A DNA stretch of 64,000 nt from Reinekea marinisedimentorum (GTDB taxonomy: Bacteria; Pseudomonadota; Gammaproteobacteria; Pseudomonadales; Natronospirillaceae). Positions 9,946 to 19,656 of the stretch are shown piece after piece. Numbering within the stretch: the stretch's first letter is position 1; every line of letters starts with the position of its first letter. The notes beneath the pieces were generated by a model. It ran no database searches and was not told the DNA's origin. It saw only the letters and a list, made by a program, of their open reading frames with translations. The translations under genes were made by a program, and so were the position numbers. The stretch covers positions 181,936-245,935 of the forward strand of contig NZ_SLZR01000004.1 of assembly GCF_004341165.1 (NCBI RefSeq). The letters run 5' to 3'.

Positions 9946-12900
9946 ATGAATATTCCGAACCCAATCACCGTAGACGGCAATGAGGCTGTCGCACGCATCG
10001 CGCACCAGACCAGCGATATATTGGCAATCTACCCGATTACTCCTGCCTCCCCGATGGGTGAAATTGCTGACCTATACTCCTCTTTGCAACAAAAAAACCT
10101 GTGGGGCGTTATACCGTCGATCGTAGAAATGCAAAGTGAAGCCGGAGCCGCGGGTGTTCTGCACGGTGCTTTACAGGGCGGCGCTATCAGCTCAACCTTC
10201 ACGTCATCGCAGGGCCTGCTGCTGATGATCCCCAACCTGTATAAGATTGCCGGCGAACTGACACCCTGCGTGATCCATGTCGCCACACGCTCTGTTGCGA
10301 CGCATGCACTGTCTATTTTCTGTGATCACAGCGATGTCATGGCGGCCCGCGCGACTGGCTGGGGAATCTGGTTTTCCAATTCTGTCCAGCAAGCTCAGGA
10401 CGGCGCTCTGCTCTGCCAGATGTTCAGTCTGAAAAGCCGCATTCCATTCATACATGCCTTTGATGGCTTCCGTACGTCACACGAAATTTCGAAGATCGAC
10501 GGCATTACCCGCGAACAGGCTGCAGAGCTGTTCCCCTGGGCGGAAGCCGCGGCGCACAGAGCCCGCGCCATGCAGCCGGAGCAACCGGAGGTACGCGGCA
10601 CCTCGCAGAATCCGGATGTTTTCTTCCAGTCCCGCGAGCGCATCAACCCAATTTATCAGAACAGCCCGGCAATCTTTACCGAATGCCTGGCGCAGTTTGA
10701 GCGGGTGACCGGTCGCAGCTACCAGCCATTCGAGTACTTCGGAGCCGCCGATGCGCAAAGAGTCGTTATCGCTATGGGCAGCAGTATTGGTGCAATACGT
10801 GAAACCGTACAGCAGCTGAACAATGCCGGTGAAAAGGTCGGCATGATTGCTGTACACCTGTACCTCCCGTTCCTGAGTGAGCCGTTTATCGAGGCTCTGC
10901 CGGACACAACCCGCAGTATTGCCGTTCTCGACCGAACCAAAGAACCCGGCGCTCAGGCCGAGCCGCTGATGCTGGATATTTCTCTGGCGCTGGTGAAAGC
11001 CGGCAAAGCAAACATCGAGATATCTCATGGCCGCTACGGACTGTCTTCAAAAGAGCTAACACCGGCAATGGTGACGGCATTATTCCGCGAAATGAGTCAT
11101 TCGGTTCTGAATGGTTTCACACTGGGCATAAACGACGATCTGACTAACCTGTCGGTGGATTATGACAGCGCTATCCATTGTCAACGCCCGCCCGGCACGC
11201 ACCAGTCGGTATTCTATGGTTTAGGCGCAGACGGCACCGTCTCAGCAAACAAAAACACGATAAAGATCATCGGCGAACTGACCGACCAGTTTGTTCAGGG
11301 CTATTTTGAGTACGACTCTAAGAAATCCGGCGCGGTGACGGTATCCCATTTACGCTTCTCACCAGAGCCGATTCACTCCAGCTATTTAATTGAACCGGAC
11401 AGCGCAGACTTTGTTTCTTGCCACCAGTTTAATCTGCTCGATAAATACGACGTTCTGAACAAGGCAAAGCACGGTGCAACACTGCTGATCAATGCACCCT
11501 TTGAAGCAGAGAATGTCTGGCTGAGCCTGCCTTACCGTACCCGCAACCAGATAGCCAGCAAGGGTTGCCGGCTGTATGCAATCGATGCCTACAAACTGGC
11601 CAGAGAGCTGGGCCTGGGCAGGCGCATCAATACTATTATGCAGGCCTGTTACTTCAGGCTAAGCGGTGTTCTGCCAGAGCAGACTGCGCTCGATAAAATG
11701 AAGGAATACACGACCAAAACCTATCAGCGCGCTGGCACCGAAATACTGAAAGCCAACCATGACGCCATCGACAGGGCTCTGGAGCGCCTGCATCAGATAC
11801 CAGTGAACTGCGAAGAGGCAGAACCAGAGCAGCGGCCAGACCTGCAAACCGGCAATACCATCATTGACCAGGTGGTGTTGAGGGCCATGCGTGGTCAGGG
11901 CAATTTGATTCCGGTTTCTCAATTACCGCTGGACGGCAGCTACCCAACCGGTACCGCCAGATTTGAAAAGCGCAACCTGACCGATCGTATTCCGGTGTGG
12001 GAGCCAGATCTTTGTACGCAGTGCGGGAAGTGCGTTTATGTTTGCCCGCATGCGGTAATCCGCAGCAAGCTTATTGCTGAAGACAGCGCCAGCAATGCCC
12101 CCGCCAGCTTTAAGCAGCAACCGGCAAAATCGAAGGCTTACGGGGCGGGTTGGCTGATGAGCTATCAGGTATCTCCGGAGGACTGCACCGGCTGTGAACT
12201 CTGTGTGGATGCCTGTCCGATTACAGACAAACAGAACCCAGACCGCAAAGCCATCAACATGGCAGACAAGCAACCACTGCTGGCGCAGGAAATCGACAAC
12301 TGGGAATACTTCCTGCAAATACCTGCTGTAGAGGCTCATCAGGTAAAAACCTCGACCATTTCTGGCAGTTCACTGGTCGACCCGCTGTTTGAGTTTTCAG
12401 GTGCCTGTTCCGGTTGCGGCGAAACACCCTATATCAGCTTAATCACCCGGCTGTTCGGCAATCGAATGCTGATCGCCAATGCAACCGGCTGCTCTTCTAT
12501 TTATGGCGGCAACCTGCCAACCACTCCGTATACCAAGAACACCCGTGGCGAAGGCCCGGCCTGGAACAACTCGCTGTTTGAAGACAACGCGGAATTCGCT
12601 CTGGGGCTGCGATTATCTGCCGACCAGAATAACATCAGAGCCAGAAGCCTGCTGTCAGAGCTGGCAGCACAGTTGCCGGATCAGCTGGTCGACAGCCTGC
12701 TCAACAACCCGCAACAAACCGACCAACAATTAGAGCAGCAGCGACTGTCTATCATTGAGTTAAAACAGTTGTTGAGCACAATAGAACAGCCTGAAGCCAC
12801 TGACCTCGGTTCCGTTGCTCAGTACCTGCAAAAGAAAAGCATCTGGGGAATTGGCGGCGATGGCTGGGCCTACGATATTGGCTTTGGTGGCCTGGACCAT

Positions 12901-13506
12901 GTTCTGGCATCCGGCAAAAATGTGAACCTGCTGGTTCTGGATACCGAAGTTTATTCCAACACCGGTGGCCAAATGTCGAAGGCAACCCCGACCGGCGCCA
13001 TTGCCAAATTTGCCGCCGGCGGCCGATCACGGCTGAAGAAAGACCTCTTTGCCCATGCCATGGCCTATGAAGATGTCTATGTCGCTCAGGTCGCCTTTGG
13101 CGCGAAAGACACGCAAACCCTTAACGCCATTATCGAAGCAGAGAACTACCCGGGCACCAGCCTGATCATTGCCTATTCGCCCTGCATCGCACATGGCATA
13201 GACCTGAAGAACAACCTGCACCAGCAGCAGCTTGCCGTTTCATCCGGGCACTGGCCGCTGCTGCGCTACAACCCGGCTGCCACAGCAAACGGCAGCAATC
13301 CATTAAAAGTGGATTATAAAAAGCCGATCATTTCAATTAGGGACTATATGGAAACAGAAGCGCGCTTCAGCTTATTAAAACGCACCCATCCGGAAGCGGC
13401 GGAACAGCTCGCCACTCTGGCACAGGAATACGCCTGGCACCGCTTCAACCACTACAGCGCGCTAGCCAATCTGCCTGCTGAAAACAACAGCAGTGAGGAG
13501 GCCTGA
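9946..13506 (+). CDS. nifJ: Pyruvate:ferredoxin (flavodoxin) oxidoreductase
   Basis: The enzyme converts pyruvate and CoA to acetyl-CoA and CO2, passing electrons to ferredoxin or flavodoxin. At about 1186 residues it is the fused single-chain form. The N-terminal pyruvate-binding domain carries YPITPASPMGE. A gamma domain and a two-cluster ferredoxin domain (CTQCGKCVYVCPHA and CTGCELCVDACP) follow, then the TPP-binding domain (GIGGDGWAYDIGFGG, VYSNTGGQ). ATG at 9946 is preferred over GTG at 9937, because AAAGGTGG (9934-9940) is the ribosome-binding site and overlaps that GTG. The enzyme is oxygen-sensitive in most hosts, which fits the FNR-like box upstream. The next gene starts 2 bases after the stop. 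Confidence 0.97.
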   Translation: MNIPNPITVDGNEAVARIAHQTSDILAIYPITPASPMGEIADLYSSLQQKNLWGVIPSIVEMQSEAGAAGVLHGALQGGAISSTFTSSQGLLLMIPNLYKIAGELTPCVIHVATRSVATHALSIFCDHSDVMAARATGWGIWFSNSVQQAQDGALLCQMFSLKSRIPFIHAFDGFRTSHEISKIDGITREQAAELFPWAEAAAHRARAMQPEQPEVRGTSQNPDVFFQSRERINPIYQNSPAIFTECLAQFERVTGRSYQPFEYFGAADAQRVVIAMGSSIGAIRETVQQLNNAGEKVGMIAVHLYLPFLSEPFIEALPDTTRSIAVLDRTKEPGAQAEPLMLDISLALVKAGKANIEISHGRYGLSSKELTPAMVTALFREMSHSVLNGFTLGINDDLTNLSVDYDSAIHCQRPPGTHQSVFYGLGADGTVSANKNTIKIIGELTDQFVQGYFEYDSKKSGAVTVSHLRFSPEPIHSSYLIEPDSADFVSCHQFNLLDKYDVLNKAKHGATLLINAPFEAENVWLSLPYRTRNQIASKGCRLYAIDAYKLARELGLGRRINTIMQACYFRLSGVLPEQTALDKMKEYTTKTYQRAGTEILKANHDAIDRALERLHQIPVNCEEAEPEQRPDLQTGNTIIDQVVLRAMRGQGNLIPVSQLPLDGSYPTGTARFEKRNLTDRIPVWEPDLCTQCGKCVYVCPHAVIRSKLIAEDSASNAPASFKQQPAKSKAYGAGWLMSYQVSPEDCTGCELCVDACPITDKQNPDRKAINMADKQPLLAQEIDNWEYFLQIPAVEAHQVKTSTISGSSLVDPLFEFSGACSGCGETPYISLITRLFGNRMLIANATGCSSIYGGNLPTTPYTKNTRGEGPAWNNSLFEDNAEFALGLRLSADQNNIRARSLLSELAAQLPDQLVDSLLNNPQQTDQQLEQQRLSIIELKQLLSTIEQPEATDLGSVAQYLQKKSIWGIGGDGWAYDIGFGGLDHVLASGKNVNLLVLDTEVYSNTGGQMSKATPTGAIAKFAAGGRSRLKKDLFAHAMAYEDVYVAQVAFGAKDTQTLNAIIEAENYPGTSLIIAYSPCIAHGIDLKNNLHQQQLAVSSGHWPLLRYNPAATANGSNPLKVDYKKPIISIRDYMETEARFSLLKRTHPEAAEQLATLAQEYAWHRFNHYSALANLPAENNSSEEA

Positions 13507-13507
13507 C

Positions 13508-14500
13508 ATGACAAACTTAACGACCACTTATCTGGGGCTGACGCTGAAAAACCCTTTGGTTCCGTCGTCATCTCCCTTCACCAAAAAATTAGACACGGCC
13601 AAACAACTTGAAGATGCCGGTGCCGGGGCGATTATCATGCACAGCCTGTTTGAAGAAGAAGTCACCGCGCACCAAAAGGTATTTGCCAGCCACCTCGCTG
13701 ACAACAGTTTTGGCTTTGCTGAAATGGATAATTTCCTGCCGGAACCAACCGACTATGAAGATGTCACCAGTCAATATCTGAAAACCCTGACGGAATTGAA
13801 ATCCGCGCTGGATATTCCCGTCATTGCCAGTATTAACGGCATCGGCAGTGGCGAGTGGCTGTCGGTTGCCAAGGATATTCAGCAGGCCGGCGCGAATGCA
13901 CTCGAGGTTAACCTGTATTCGGTGCCGTCTGATACGGATAAAACAAGCAGCGAAATTGAAAAAAAATATCTGCAGATTGTGAATGCCCTGAAAGCTGAAA
14001 CAACACTGCCACTGACCTTTAAGCTCAGCGATCAGTTTTCTTCGCCGGGGAATTTCGTTAAACAGTTGGAAGCAGCAGGTGCCAATGGCGTCAGCCTGTT
14101 CAACCGGTTCTATCAACCGGATGTCGACCTGGATACCGGCCAGGTTTACCCAAGCCTGAACCTTTCAAATAAGTATGAATACCTGCGGGCACTGCACTGG
14201 ATCGCCCTGCTCTACAACCAGACCGGGCTGTCACTCGGCGCAACCGGTGGTGTTCACAACTCAGCAACCGTACTCAAGCTGATCGGTTCTGGCGCAAATG
14301 TTGTGCATACCACCAGCGCACTGCTTTCCACAGGGCCAAGCACCCTGACGCAATGGCAGACTGAAATTGAGCAATGGCTGGAAGAACAGGAACTGGAGCT
14401 GGAGGACTTCAGAGGCAGGTATTCAATGCAACAACTGAGGGACCCGGCAGTGTTTGAGCGCGTCAACTACTACCAGAACCTTCAGTTGTACCGTCGTTAA
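13508..14500 (+). CDS. Dihydroorotate dehydrogenase-like flavoprotein linked to nifJ
   Basis: A 330-residue TIM-barrel FMN protein of the class 1 DHOD/dihydropyrimidine dehydrogenase superfamily. TTTYLGLTLKNPLVPSSSPF, NALEVNLYSVP and the phosphate-binding LSLGATGGVHNSATVLKLIGSGANVV are visible. The start is ATG at 13508, one base after the nifJ stop. GAGGAGG at 13496-13502 is the ribosome-binding site, so the two are co-translated. Genes of this type often follow nifJ in proteobacteria. A role as electron partner or in pyrimidine metabolism during low oxygen is possible, but the true substrate is not known, so I do not name it pyrD. Confidence 0.88.
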   Translation: MTNLTTTYLGLTLKNPLVPSSSPFTKKLDTAKQLEDAGAGAIIMHSLFEEEVTAHQKVFASHLADNSFGFAEMDNFLPEPTDYEDVTSQYLKTLTELKSALDIPVIASINGIGSGEWLSVAKDIQQAGANALEVNLYSVPSDTDKTSSEIEKKYLQIVNALKAETTLPLTFKLSDQFSSPGNFVKQLEAAGANGVSLFNRFYQPDVDLDTGQVYPSLNLSNKYEYLRALHWIALLYNQTGLSLGATGGVHNSATVLKLIGSGANVVHTTSALLSTGPSTLTQWQTEIEQWLEEQELELEDFRGRYSMQQLRDPAVFERVNYYQNLQLYRR

Positions 14501-14524
14501 TCACTGGGAGATCGCTAACCTGGC

Positions 14525-14974
14525 TTATTCCACCTGAACAGCTTCAATACCGAGCAGGTTGTTCAGGTCGGCTTTATTTTCGACCAGGTCGGCCAGAGTA
14601 TAGCGATCCATCACCGCTATAAACTCACCCAGCGCCTTCTTAAAGATCGATTGCAACTGACAAACCGGCGAAATGACACAGCCTTCGCCCTCTTCTGCCA
14701 TGCATTCAACAAAGGCGGTATCCGTTTGTGCAATACGGAAAATTTCCCCTAATCCAATTTCGCTCGCAGGCTTACTGATTCTGAGCCCGCCGGAGCGACC
14801 TCGTTCTGTTGAGACGTAGCCATTTTCAACCAACCTCGCCGAAACCTTCTTTAGGTGATTCAACGAGATATCGTAGGCACTGGCGATCTCAGTTAGAGAG
14901 ATCGTCTTGTCCGGGTTGGCACCCAACATAATCAGGATTCGGTACGCATAGTTGGTAAAGCTATTAATTTTCAT
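14525..14974 (-). CDS. Rrf2-family iron-sulfur regulator, NsrR-like
   Basis: The 149-residue protein has an N-terminal winged helix (TISLTEIASAYDISLNHLKKV, GYVSTERGRSGGLRISKPA). It carries three cysteines in VECMAEEGEGCVISPVCQLQ, spaced C-X7-C-X5-C, which fits the cluster-binding region of NsrR, the nitric-oxide-sensing repressor. The tail ALGEFIAVMDRYTLADLVE is also NsrR-like. It converges on the nifJ operon with 24 bases between stops, so control of nifJ is suggested by context only. Two direct TCAGGCAT repeats lie before the gene and may be its own operator. IscR is less likely, given the cysteine spacing. Confidence 0.85.
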   Translation of the reverse strand: MKINSFTNYAYRILIMLGANPDKTISLTEIASAYDISLNHLKKVSARLVENGYVSTERGRSGGLRISKPASEIGLGEIFRIAQTDTAFVECMAEEGEGCVISPVCQLQSIFKKALGEFIAVMDRYTLADLVENKADLNNLLGIEAVQVE

Positions 14975-15491
14975 GTGTGGCAGTCCTTCTTATAAGGGCT
15001 TGGCGACTTTGTGACTCAGGCATCATATAGCCAATTCAGGCATATTAACTATCATTTTAGATCATCAGAGATCGTAGCGTTATAACCAGATAGTCTTATA
15101 GCGGTCTTTTTATCGTAATAATGGGTACTGAAACTGAAGACCACGAGGCTACAATGAAGCGTAATGGAAGTCATTCTCATAAATGTGGTAATTTTATTAC
15201 ATTGTTTAGAAGCCAATTCACGATTTTGTACATTGGCGCAGGCTGTTTCAAATTCTGGGTTTGCCGAACAAAAAACAACCAAAGCCCTGTGCATGGGGGC
15301 TGAAGCGGACTTTCCCGACACAAAACGATGATCTAAGTCATATAAATCAGGGCTCAAATTGCCTTTTGTATGACAAATAAACCTACGTACATAATGAAAT
15401 ATTCATTAAAAATTGCTAGTATTCGCCACCTATAAAGTTTTACTTAAGTTTTAAACCGAAACTGACAATCCTGAACAAAAGGGCTTCAAAA
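14975..15491. other. Long intergenic region between the Rrf2 gene and pykF
   Basis: This 517-base region is the shared upstream region of two divergent genes. I see no convincing gene in it. Two exact TCAGGCAT direct repeats (15016-15023 and 15036-15043) are 20 bases apart, on one helix face, close to the Rrf2 gene. A weak promoter-like pair TTGTAT...TACATA lies near 15368-15395 ahead of pykF. The right half is AT-rich. Short open frames on both strands have no family look. Confidence 0.5.
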
Positions 15492-16904
15492 ATGACGCGT
15501 AAGACCAAGATCGTATGTACGATCGGACCGGCTTCCGAATCTAAAGAAATGCTGACCAAACTGACTATGGCTGGCATGAACGTAATGCGACTGAACTTTT
15601 CTCACGGCGATTACGATGAGCACGGCGCTCGAGTAAGCGCTCTGCGTGAAGTTGTTAAGGAAACTGGTAAGAAAGTAGCGATTCTACTGGACACCAAAGG
15701 CCCAGAAATTCGCACCATGAACCTGGCAAACGGCGACGTTGTACTGAAGGCCGGTCAGACATTTACTCTGACAACTGACCAGACTGTAGTCGGCGACGAA
15801 ACCCGCGTTGCTGTGACTTATGAAGATTTTGCAAAAGACCTGTCTGTTGGCAACACTGTACTGCTGGACGATGGTCTTCTGAACCTGACTGTAACTGAAA
15901 TCAACGGCAACGACGTTGTTTGTCGTGTTGAAAACACTGGCGAACTGGGCAACAAGAAAGGTGTTAACCTGCCTGGCGTTAGCGTTAAGCTGCCTGCCCT
16001 GTCTGAAAAAGACAAGTCCGACATCATCTGGGGTGCAAGCCAGGATGTTGACTTCGTTGCAGCTTCTTTCATTCGTAAAGCATCTGACGTTCATGAGATC
16101 CGTGCTGTTCTTGAAGCCAACGGTGGCAAGCGCGTTAAGATCATCTCTAAAATTGAAAACCAGGAAGGCGTTGATAACTTCGACGAAATTCTGGAAGCAT
16201 CTGACGGCATCATGGTTGCCCGTGGTGACCTGGGTGTAGAGATTCCGGTTGAAGACGTAATCTTCGCTCAGAAGATGATGATCAAAGCATGTGTACTGGC
16301 ACGTAAGCCGGTTATCACTGCAACTCAAATGCTGGATTCCATGATCAAGAACCCACGTCCTACCCGCGCTGAAGCCGGTGACGTTGCTAACGCAATTCTT
16401 GACGGTACCGATGCAGTAATGCTTTCCGGTGAATCCGCCAAAGGTAAGTACCCAGCAGAAACAGTCGCTATCATGGCTCAGATCTGTGAGCGTACCGATA
16501 TGGCTATGAAGCAGATTGAAATTAAACTGCCGGAAGAAAAAGGCGCGCTGCGTGTTACTGAAGCGGTTTCTAAAGCTGCAGTACAAACTGCGAAAGAACT
16601 GGATATCAACACAATCGTTGTATCTACTGTTGAAGGTAAGTCTGTTAAGGCTGTACGTAAGTACTTCCCTAAAGCCCGCATTCTGGCTATCACAACTGAC
16701 CCGAAAACTTCTCAGCACCTGTGTCTGTCTAAAGGCGTTACTACTTCTGTTGTTGAGCCGTTTGCTGACACTGACTCTATCTACGAGAAAGCGAAAGCGA
16801 AAGCAGTTGAATACGGTCACGCTAAATCTGGCGATGCCATCCTGGTTGTTGCCGGTGCTCAGCACCAGTCTACCAACACCATATCGGTCCACTACATCGA
16901 CTAA
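15492..16904 (+). CDS. pykF: Pyruvate kinase, type I
   Basis: Pyruvate kinase makes pyruvate and ATP from phosphoenolpyruvate and ADP, the last step of glycolysis. The 470-residue length equals E. coli Pyk[16 protein letters not shown] opens the barrel, [10 protein letters not shown] and [12 protein letters not shown] bind substrate and metal, and the signature [17 protein letters not shown] contains the catalytic lysine. The B domain and a C-terminal allosteric domain ([17 protein letters not shown]) are complete. Similarity to PykF suggests activation by fructose-1,6-bisphosphate; this is family knowledge, not seen directly. The gene is monocistronic, with a strong terminator. Confidence 0.97.
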   Translation: MTRKTKIVCTIGPASESKEMLTKLTMAGMNVMRLNFSHGDYDEHGARVSALREVVKETGKKVAILLDTKGPEIRTMNLANGDVVLKAGQTFTLTTDQTVVGDETRVAVTYEDFAKDLSVGNTVLLDDGLLNLTVTEINGNDVVCRVENTGELGNKKGVNLPGVSVKLPALSEKDKSDIIWGASQDVDFVAASFIRKASDVHEIRAVLEANGGKRVKIISKIENQEGVDNFDEILEASDGIMVARGDLGVEIPVEDVIFAQKMMIKACVLARKPVITATQMLDSMIKNPRPTRAEAGDVANAILDGTDAVMLSGESAKGKYPAETVAIMAQICERTDMAMKQIEIKLPEEKGALRVTEAVSKAAVQTAKELDINTIVVSTVEGKSVKAVRKYFPKARILAITTDPKTSQHLCLSKGVTTSVVEPFADTDSIYEKAKAKAVEYGHAKSGDAILVVAGAQHQSTNTISVHYID

Positions 16905-16930
16905 TAGGGTAGCGGTTAGCTAATACCTAA

Positions 16931-16957
16931 AAAGGAGCCTCAATGGCTCCTTTTTTT
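16931..16957 (+). terminator. Intrinsic terminator after pykF
   Basis: A 9-bp stem AAAGGAGCC/GGCTCCTTT with loop TCAAT is followed by a T run. Confidence 0.93.
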
Positions 16958-17021
16958 ATGGTTCAGTAAACCAGCCTGATAACTGCGGCTACTGAGTCAA
17001 CAGACCCGTCTGGCTCCGGCA

Positions 17022-17471
17022 TTAATCCTGAACCACCTTTTCAAAGGTGTGCGCATAAAGTTTATACCCCAGCTTCTGATAAAATTTTATGGCTGCCTTA
17101 TTGGTGGCCAGAACCTCCAGCCGTAATATTTGTGCCGGCCCGGCATGAGCTTCAACATAGTCGAGCAGCTTTTTTGCCAACCCCCGTTTACGATAATTAC
17201 GCAGGGTGAACAGTTGGCGAATATAAAGGCTTTCGGCCTCTGTGCGACACAAACAATAGGCCACCGGCAGGCTGCGGTGCATGATGGCGTAGCACTGGTA
17301 CTGGCCGCTATCCAGCCAATCAATCATGCGCTCTTCAAGCTGTTGCAGGGTCATGCTGTTGCTGTGCCCCTCATCCTGAATTAACTCTGCGTTAAGCAAC
17401 GCAAGGGGCTTTGAACTCTGCGATGTCAACCTTGCGACCGGGTATCCAACGGACTGCTGCAGTATCGTCAT
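17022..17471 (-). CDS. GNAT-family N-acetyltransferase
   Basis: A 149-residue acetyl-CoA-dependent acyltransferase. The fold core is visible as YIRQLFTLRNYRKRGLAKKLLDYVE, which carries the acetyl-CoA pyrophosphate loop (R-x-x-G-x-A), then LRLEVLATNKAAIKFYQKLGYK. ATG at 17471 is chosen over TTG three bases earlier, because GGAG lies 6 bases upstream of the ATG. The substrate is unknown. The gene faces pykF convergently and is followed by no clear terminator of its own. Confidence 0.88.
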   Translation of the reverse strand: MTILQQSVGYPVARLTSQSSKPLALLNAELIQDEGHSNSMTLQQLEERMIDWLDSGQYQCYAIMHRSLPVAYCLCRTEAESLYIRQLFTLRNYRKRGLAKKLLDYVEAHAGPAQILRLEVLATNKAAIKFYQKLGYKLYAHTFEKVVQD

Positions 17472-17542
17472 CAACCGCTCCTTCTCTTTTACTCTGTTTG
17501 TTAAAAGATTAGTCGTTTTTGGCGGCTGCTACAGCACAAAGA

Positions 17543-17863
17543 TTAATCTAAATGATATGAATCGACCTCGACCGAACTCACCTTATAGCCCAATAAAACA
17601 ATGCGGCCGGTATACCGGTATTCGCCGGTCGAGGAGAACTCAAACCGGTAGTTTCTGCGCAAGGCCAAACTGCCCTGCTCACCCCTGACCGGCCAGAAGC
17701 GGCGCAGCACCAGAGTTTCATCGAGCAACTGCAGATTATGCTGCTCACAGTATTTGCGCACCTTCTTCAGAGCGAATGACTTCACGCCCTGACCATGCCA
17801 CCAAAGTGCCCCGGCGATACACAGAGCGCCAAACCAAACCACATCAGACAACATCAAATTCAT
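17543..17863 (-). CDS. DUF3301 family protein
   Basis: A 106-residue protein with one N-terminal membrane segment (LSDVVWFGALCIAGALWW, residues 5-22) and a basic cytoplasmic part. VKKYCEQHNLQLLDETLVLRRFW-like spacing, followed by RRNYRFEFSSTGEYRYTGRIVLLG, is typical of DUF3301, a small inner-membrane family of gammaproteobacteria with no assigned role. It lies 8 bases downstream of the ABC exporter gene on the same strand, so it is probably the last gene of that operon. Confidence 0.85.
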   Translation of the reverse strand: MNLMLSDVVWFGALCIAGALWWHGQGVKSFALKKVRKYCEQHNLQLLDETLVLRRFWPVRGEQGSLALRRNYRFEFSSTGEYRYTGRIVLLGYKVSSVEVDSYHLD

Positions 17864-17871
17864 AAATAACC

Positions 17872-19656
17872 CTAAGCTGTAATCAGTCCCGGTTCAGTCT
17901 GCAATGCTCTGGCATCGTTTAACAGCCCGGCATAGACGCCCTCGGCCCGCACCAGCTCATCATGATTGCCACGCTCGACAATAACCCCATTCTCGAGCAC
18001 CAGTATCATATCGGAATGACGCACAGTGCTCAGCCTGTGGGCTATTGCAATGACGGTTTTTTCAGCAAATAAACGCTGCATTGCCTTCTGAATGAGATCT
18101 TCTGTGATTGAGTCCACCGAGCTGGTGGCTTCATCCAGCATCATGACCTGCCCGCCCTGAGCGACTGCCCGCGCAAAGGAGATCAGCTGCGTCTGACCAA
18201 TAGACAGATTTGAGCCGTTTTTATCCAGCTTAAAGTCATACTTCTCCGGCAGCTTCTCGATAAACTGATCGGCATATACGTACTTTGCGGCCTGCCGGAC
18301 TGCATCGTGAGTTATCTCCGGTTTACCCAAGGCAATATTGAAGTGAACGGTGCTTTCAAACAGGAAGGTATCCTGCATCATCAGCGAGAACAGGTGATTG
18401 CTGTCATCCACAGAAAGTTCAGAGAGCTCAATTCCGTTCAGCTGAATACTGCCCTCGTAATCCTGATAGGTTTTGGAGATCAACCTTAAGATGGTCGATT
18501 TGCCGGAACCGGTAGCACCCACCAACGCAACCTGATGACCGGCCTCCAGCACAAAGGAGACATTCTTCAACACATAAGGAGAATCTTCGTTGTAACGGAA
18601 GCTGACATTCTTAAACTCAAGCCGTTTAAATTCTGTTAACTGCCCGGCCACCTGCTGTGAAGGCAGCAACGCGCGGCCTTCGTCTTCAGTCGCCTCAGTG
18701 AACAGCTCTTCAATGTGATCGAACGCTGCAAATGAACTCTGGATAGAGGCAATCTGCGATGTGAAATCGCGTATCGGCACAAATACCTTTTCAAGGGTAT
18801 TAATAAACGCAATCAACACACCCAGCGTAAGGCTGTTCTGCAACACCTGGCCGGAGCCGTACCAGATCATCAGCGCTATGGTGATGGAGGTGACGCCGGA
18901 AATAAATGCAAACAACACGGCATCGTATTTATTCACCTTTAACTGCGCCTTCAAAAACTCTTCTGTATAGCCTTTATATTTTCCCTCCACCTCATCTTCA
19001 GCCCGGTAAAGCTGAACGGTTTTCACGCCGTGCAATAATTCCTGCAAATAACCGATACCGCGTGCCAGCGCCGAACGGGTGACCTTAAAGGTTGCCCGCA
19101 ATTTATTACGGATATAAACCGTCAGGTACATCACCGGTGGCATTACCAGGACAACCACCAGCGTTAACTTCCAATCGATGAAGAACATCATCACCAACAG
19201 AGCGATGGTGTTGATTGAATCTTTAACCAGGCCGACAATGGCCTGCACAAAGGATTCTCCGATGGTTTCAAGGTCGCTGGTCAGGCGTGAAAGTGTCACG
19301 CCGTTTGGCGTGTTATCAAAATAACTGCGCGGCAATTTCATGACCCGCGCAAACAGCGCGGCCCGCATATCGGTAATGGTGTATTGGCCGGTTTTTCGTA
19401 AGCTGTATGAGTAGGTGGACTCAACGATATAGTTCGCTACCAGCACCAGTACCAGGTAAAAGATGTATCGCCATAGGCTGTCCATATTGCCCTGAGCCAA
19501 ATGCTGATCGATGACCTGAATGATCAGCCACGGAAACAGCAGGCTGGTGGCCACCGAAAACGGCAACATGCTGATCCCTAAAAACGCCGAAGCTTTATAT
19601 TTCTTGGCAAACTTAAAGAAGTGCTTCATGTAATGTAAATCAACAGCCTTCAGCAT
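17872..19656 (-). CDS. ABC exporter half-transporter, MdlB-like
   Basis: The 594-residue protein has an N-terminal six-helix type IV exporter domain (about residues 15-320) and a C-terminal ATPase. Walker A is GATGSGKST, Walker B is VMMLDEATSSVDS with the catalytic Glu present, and the switch is IAHRLSTV. The signature is LSIGQ instead of LSGGQ. It overlaps the partner gene by 7 bases, so the two subunits are translationally coupled. With the partner below it would form a heterodimer with one weak ATP site, as known for MdlAB/SmdAB and TM287/288. The substrate is unknown; lipids or drugs are typical for the family. Confidence 0.93.
   Translation of the reverse strand: MLKAVDLHYMKHFFKFAKKYKASAFLGISMLPFSVATSLLFPWLIIQVIDQHLAQGNMDSLWRYIFYLVLVLVANYIVESTYSYSLRKTGQYTITDMRAALFARVMKLPRSYFDNTPNGVTLSRLTSDLETIGESFVQAIVGLVKDSINTIALLVMMFFIDWKLTLVVVLVMPPVMYLTVYIRNKLRATFKVTRSALARGIGYLQELLHGVKTVQLYRAEDEVEGKYKGYTEEFLKAQLKVNKYDAVLFAFISGVTSITIALMIWYGSGQVLQNSLTLGVLIAFINTLEKVFVPIRDFTSQIASIQSSFAAFDHIEELFTEATEDEGRALLPSQQVAGQLTEFKRLEFKNVSFRYNEDSPYVLKNVSFVLEAGHQVALVGATGSGKSTILRLISKTYQDYEGSIQLNGIELSELSVDDSNHLFSLMMQDTFLFESTVHFNIALGKPEITHDAVRQAAKYVYADQFIEKLPEKYDFKLDKNGSNLSIGQTQLISFARAVAQGGQVMMLDEATSSVDSITEDLIQKAMQRLFAEKTVIAIAHRLSTVRHSDMILVLENGVIVERGNHDELVRAEGVYAGLLNDARALQTEPGLITA

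Noticed and set aside
15052..15357. Frames of about 100 and 60 residues between the Rrf2 gene and pykF
   Set aside because: No ribosome-binding site, unusual composition and no family resemblance. The region is better explained as regulatory.
15684..16892. A 402-residue frame antisense to pykF
   Set aside because: It lies wholly inside pykF on the other strand, has no ribosome-binding site or family features, and arises from the codon bias of the real gene.
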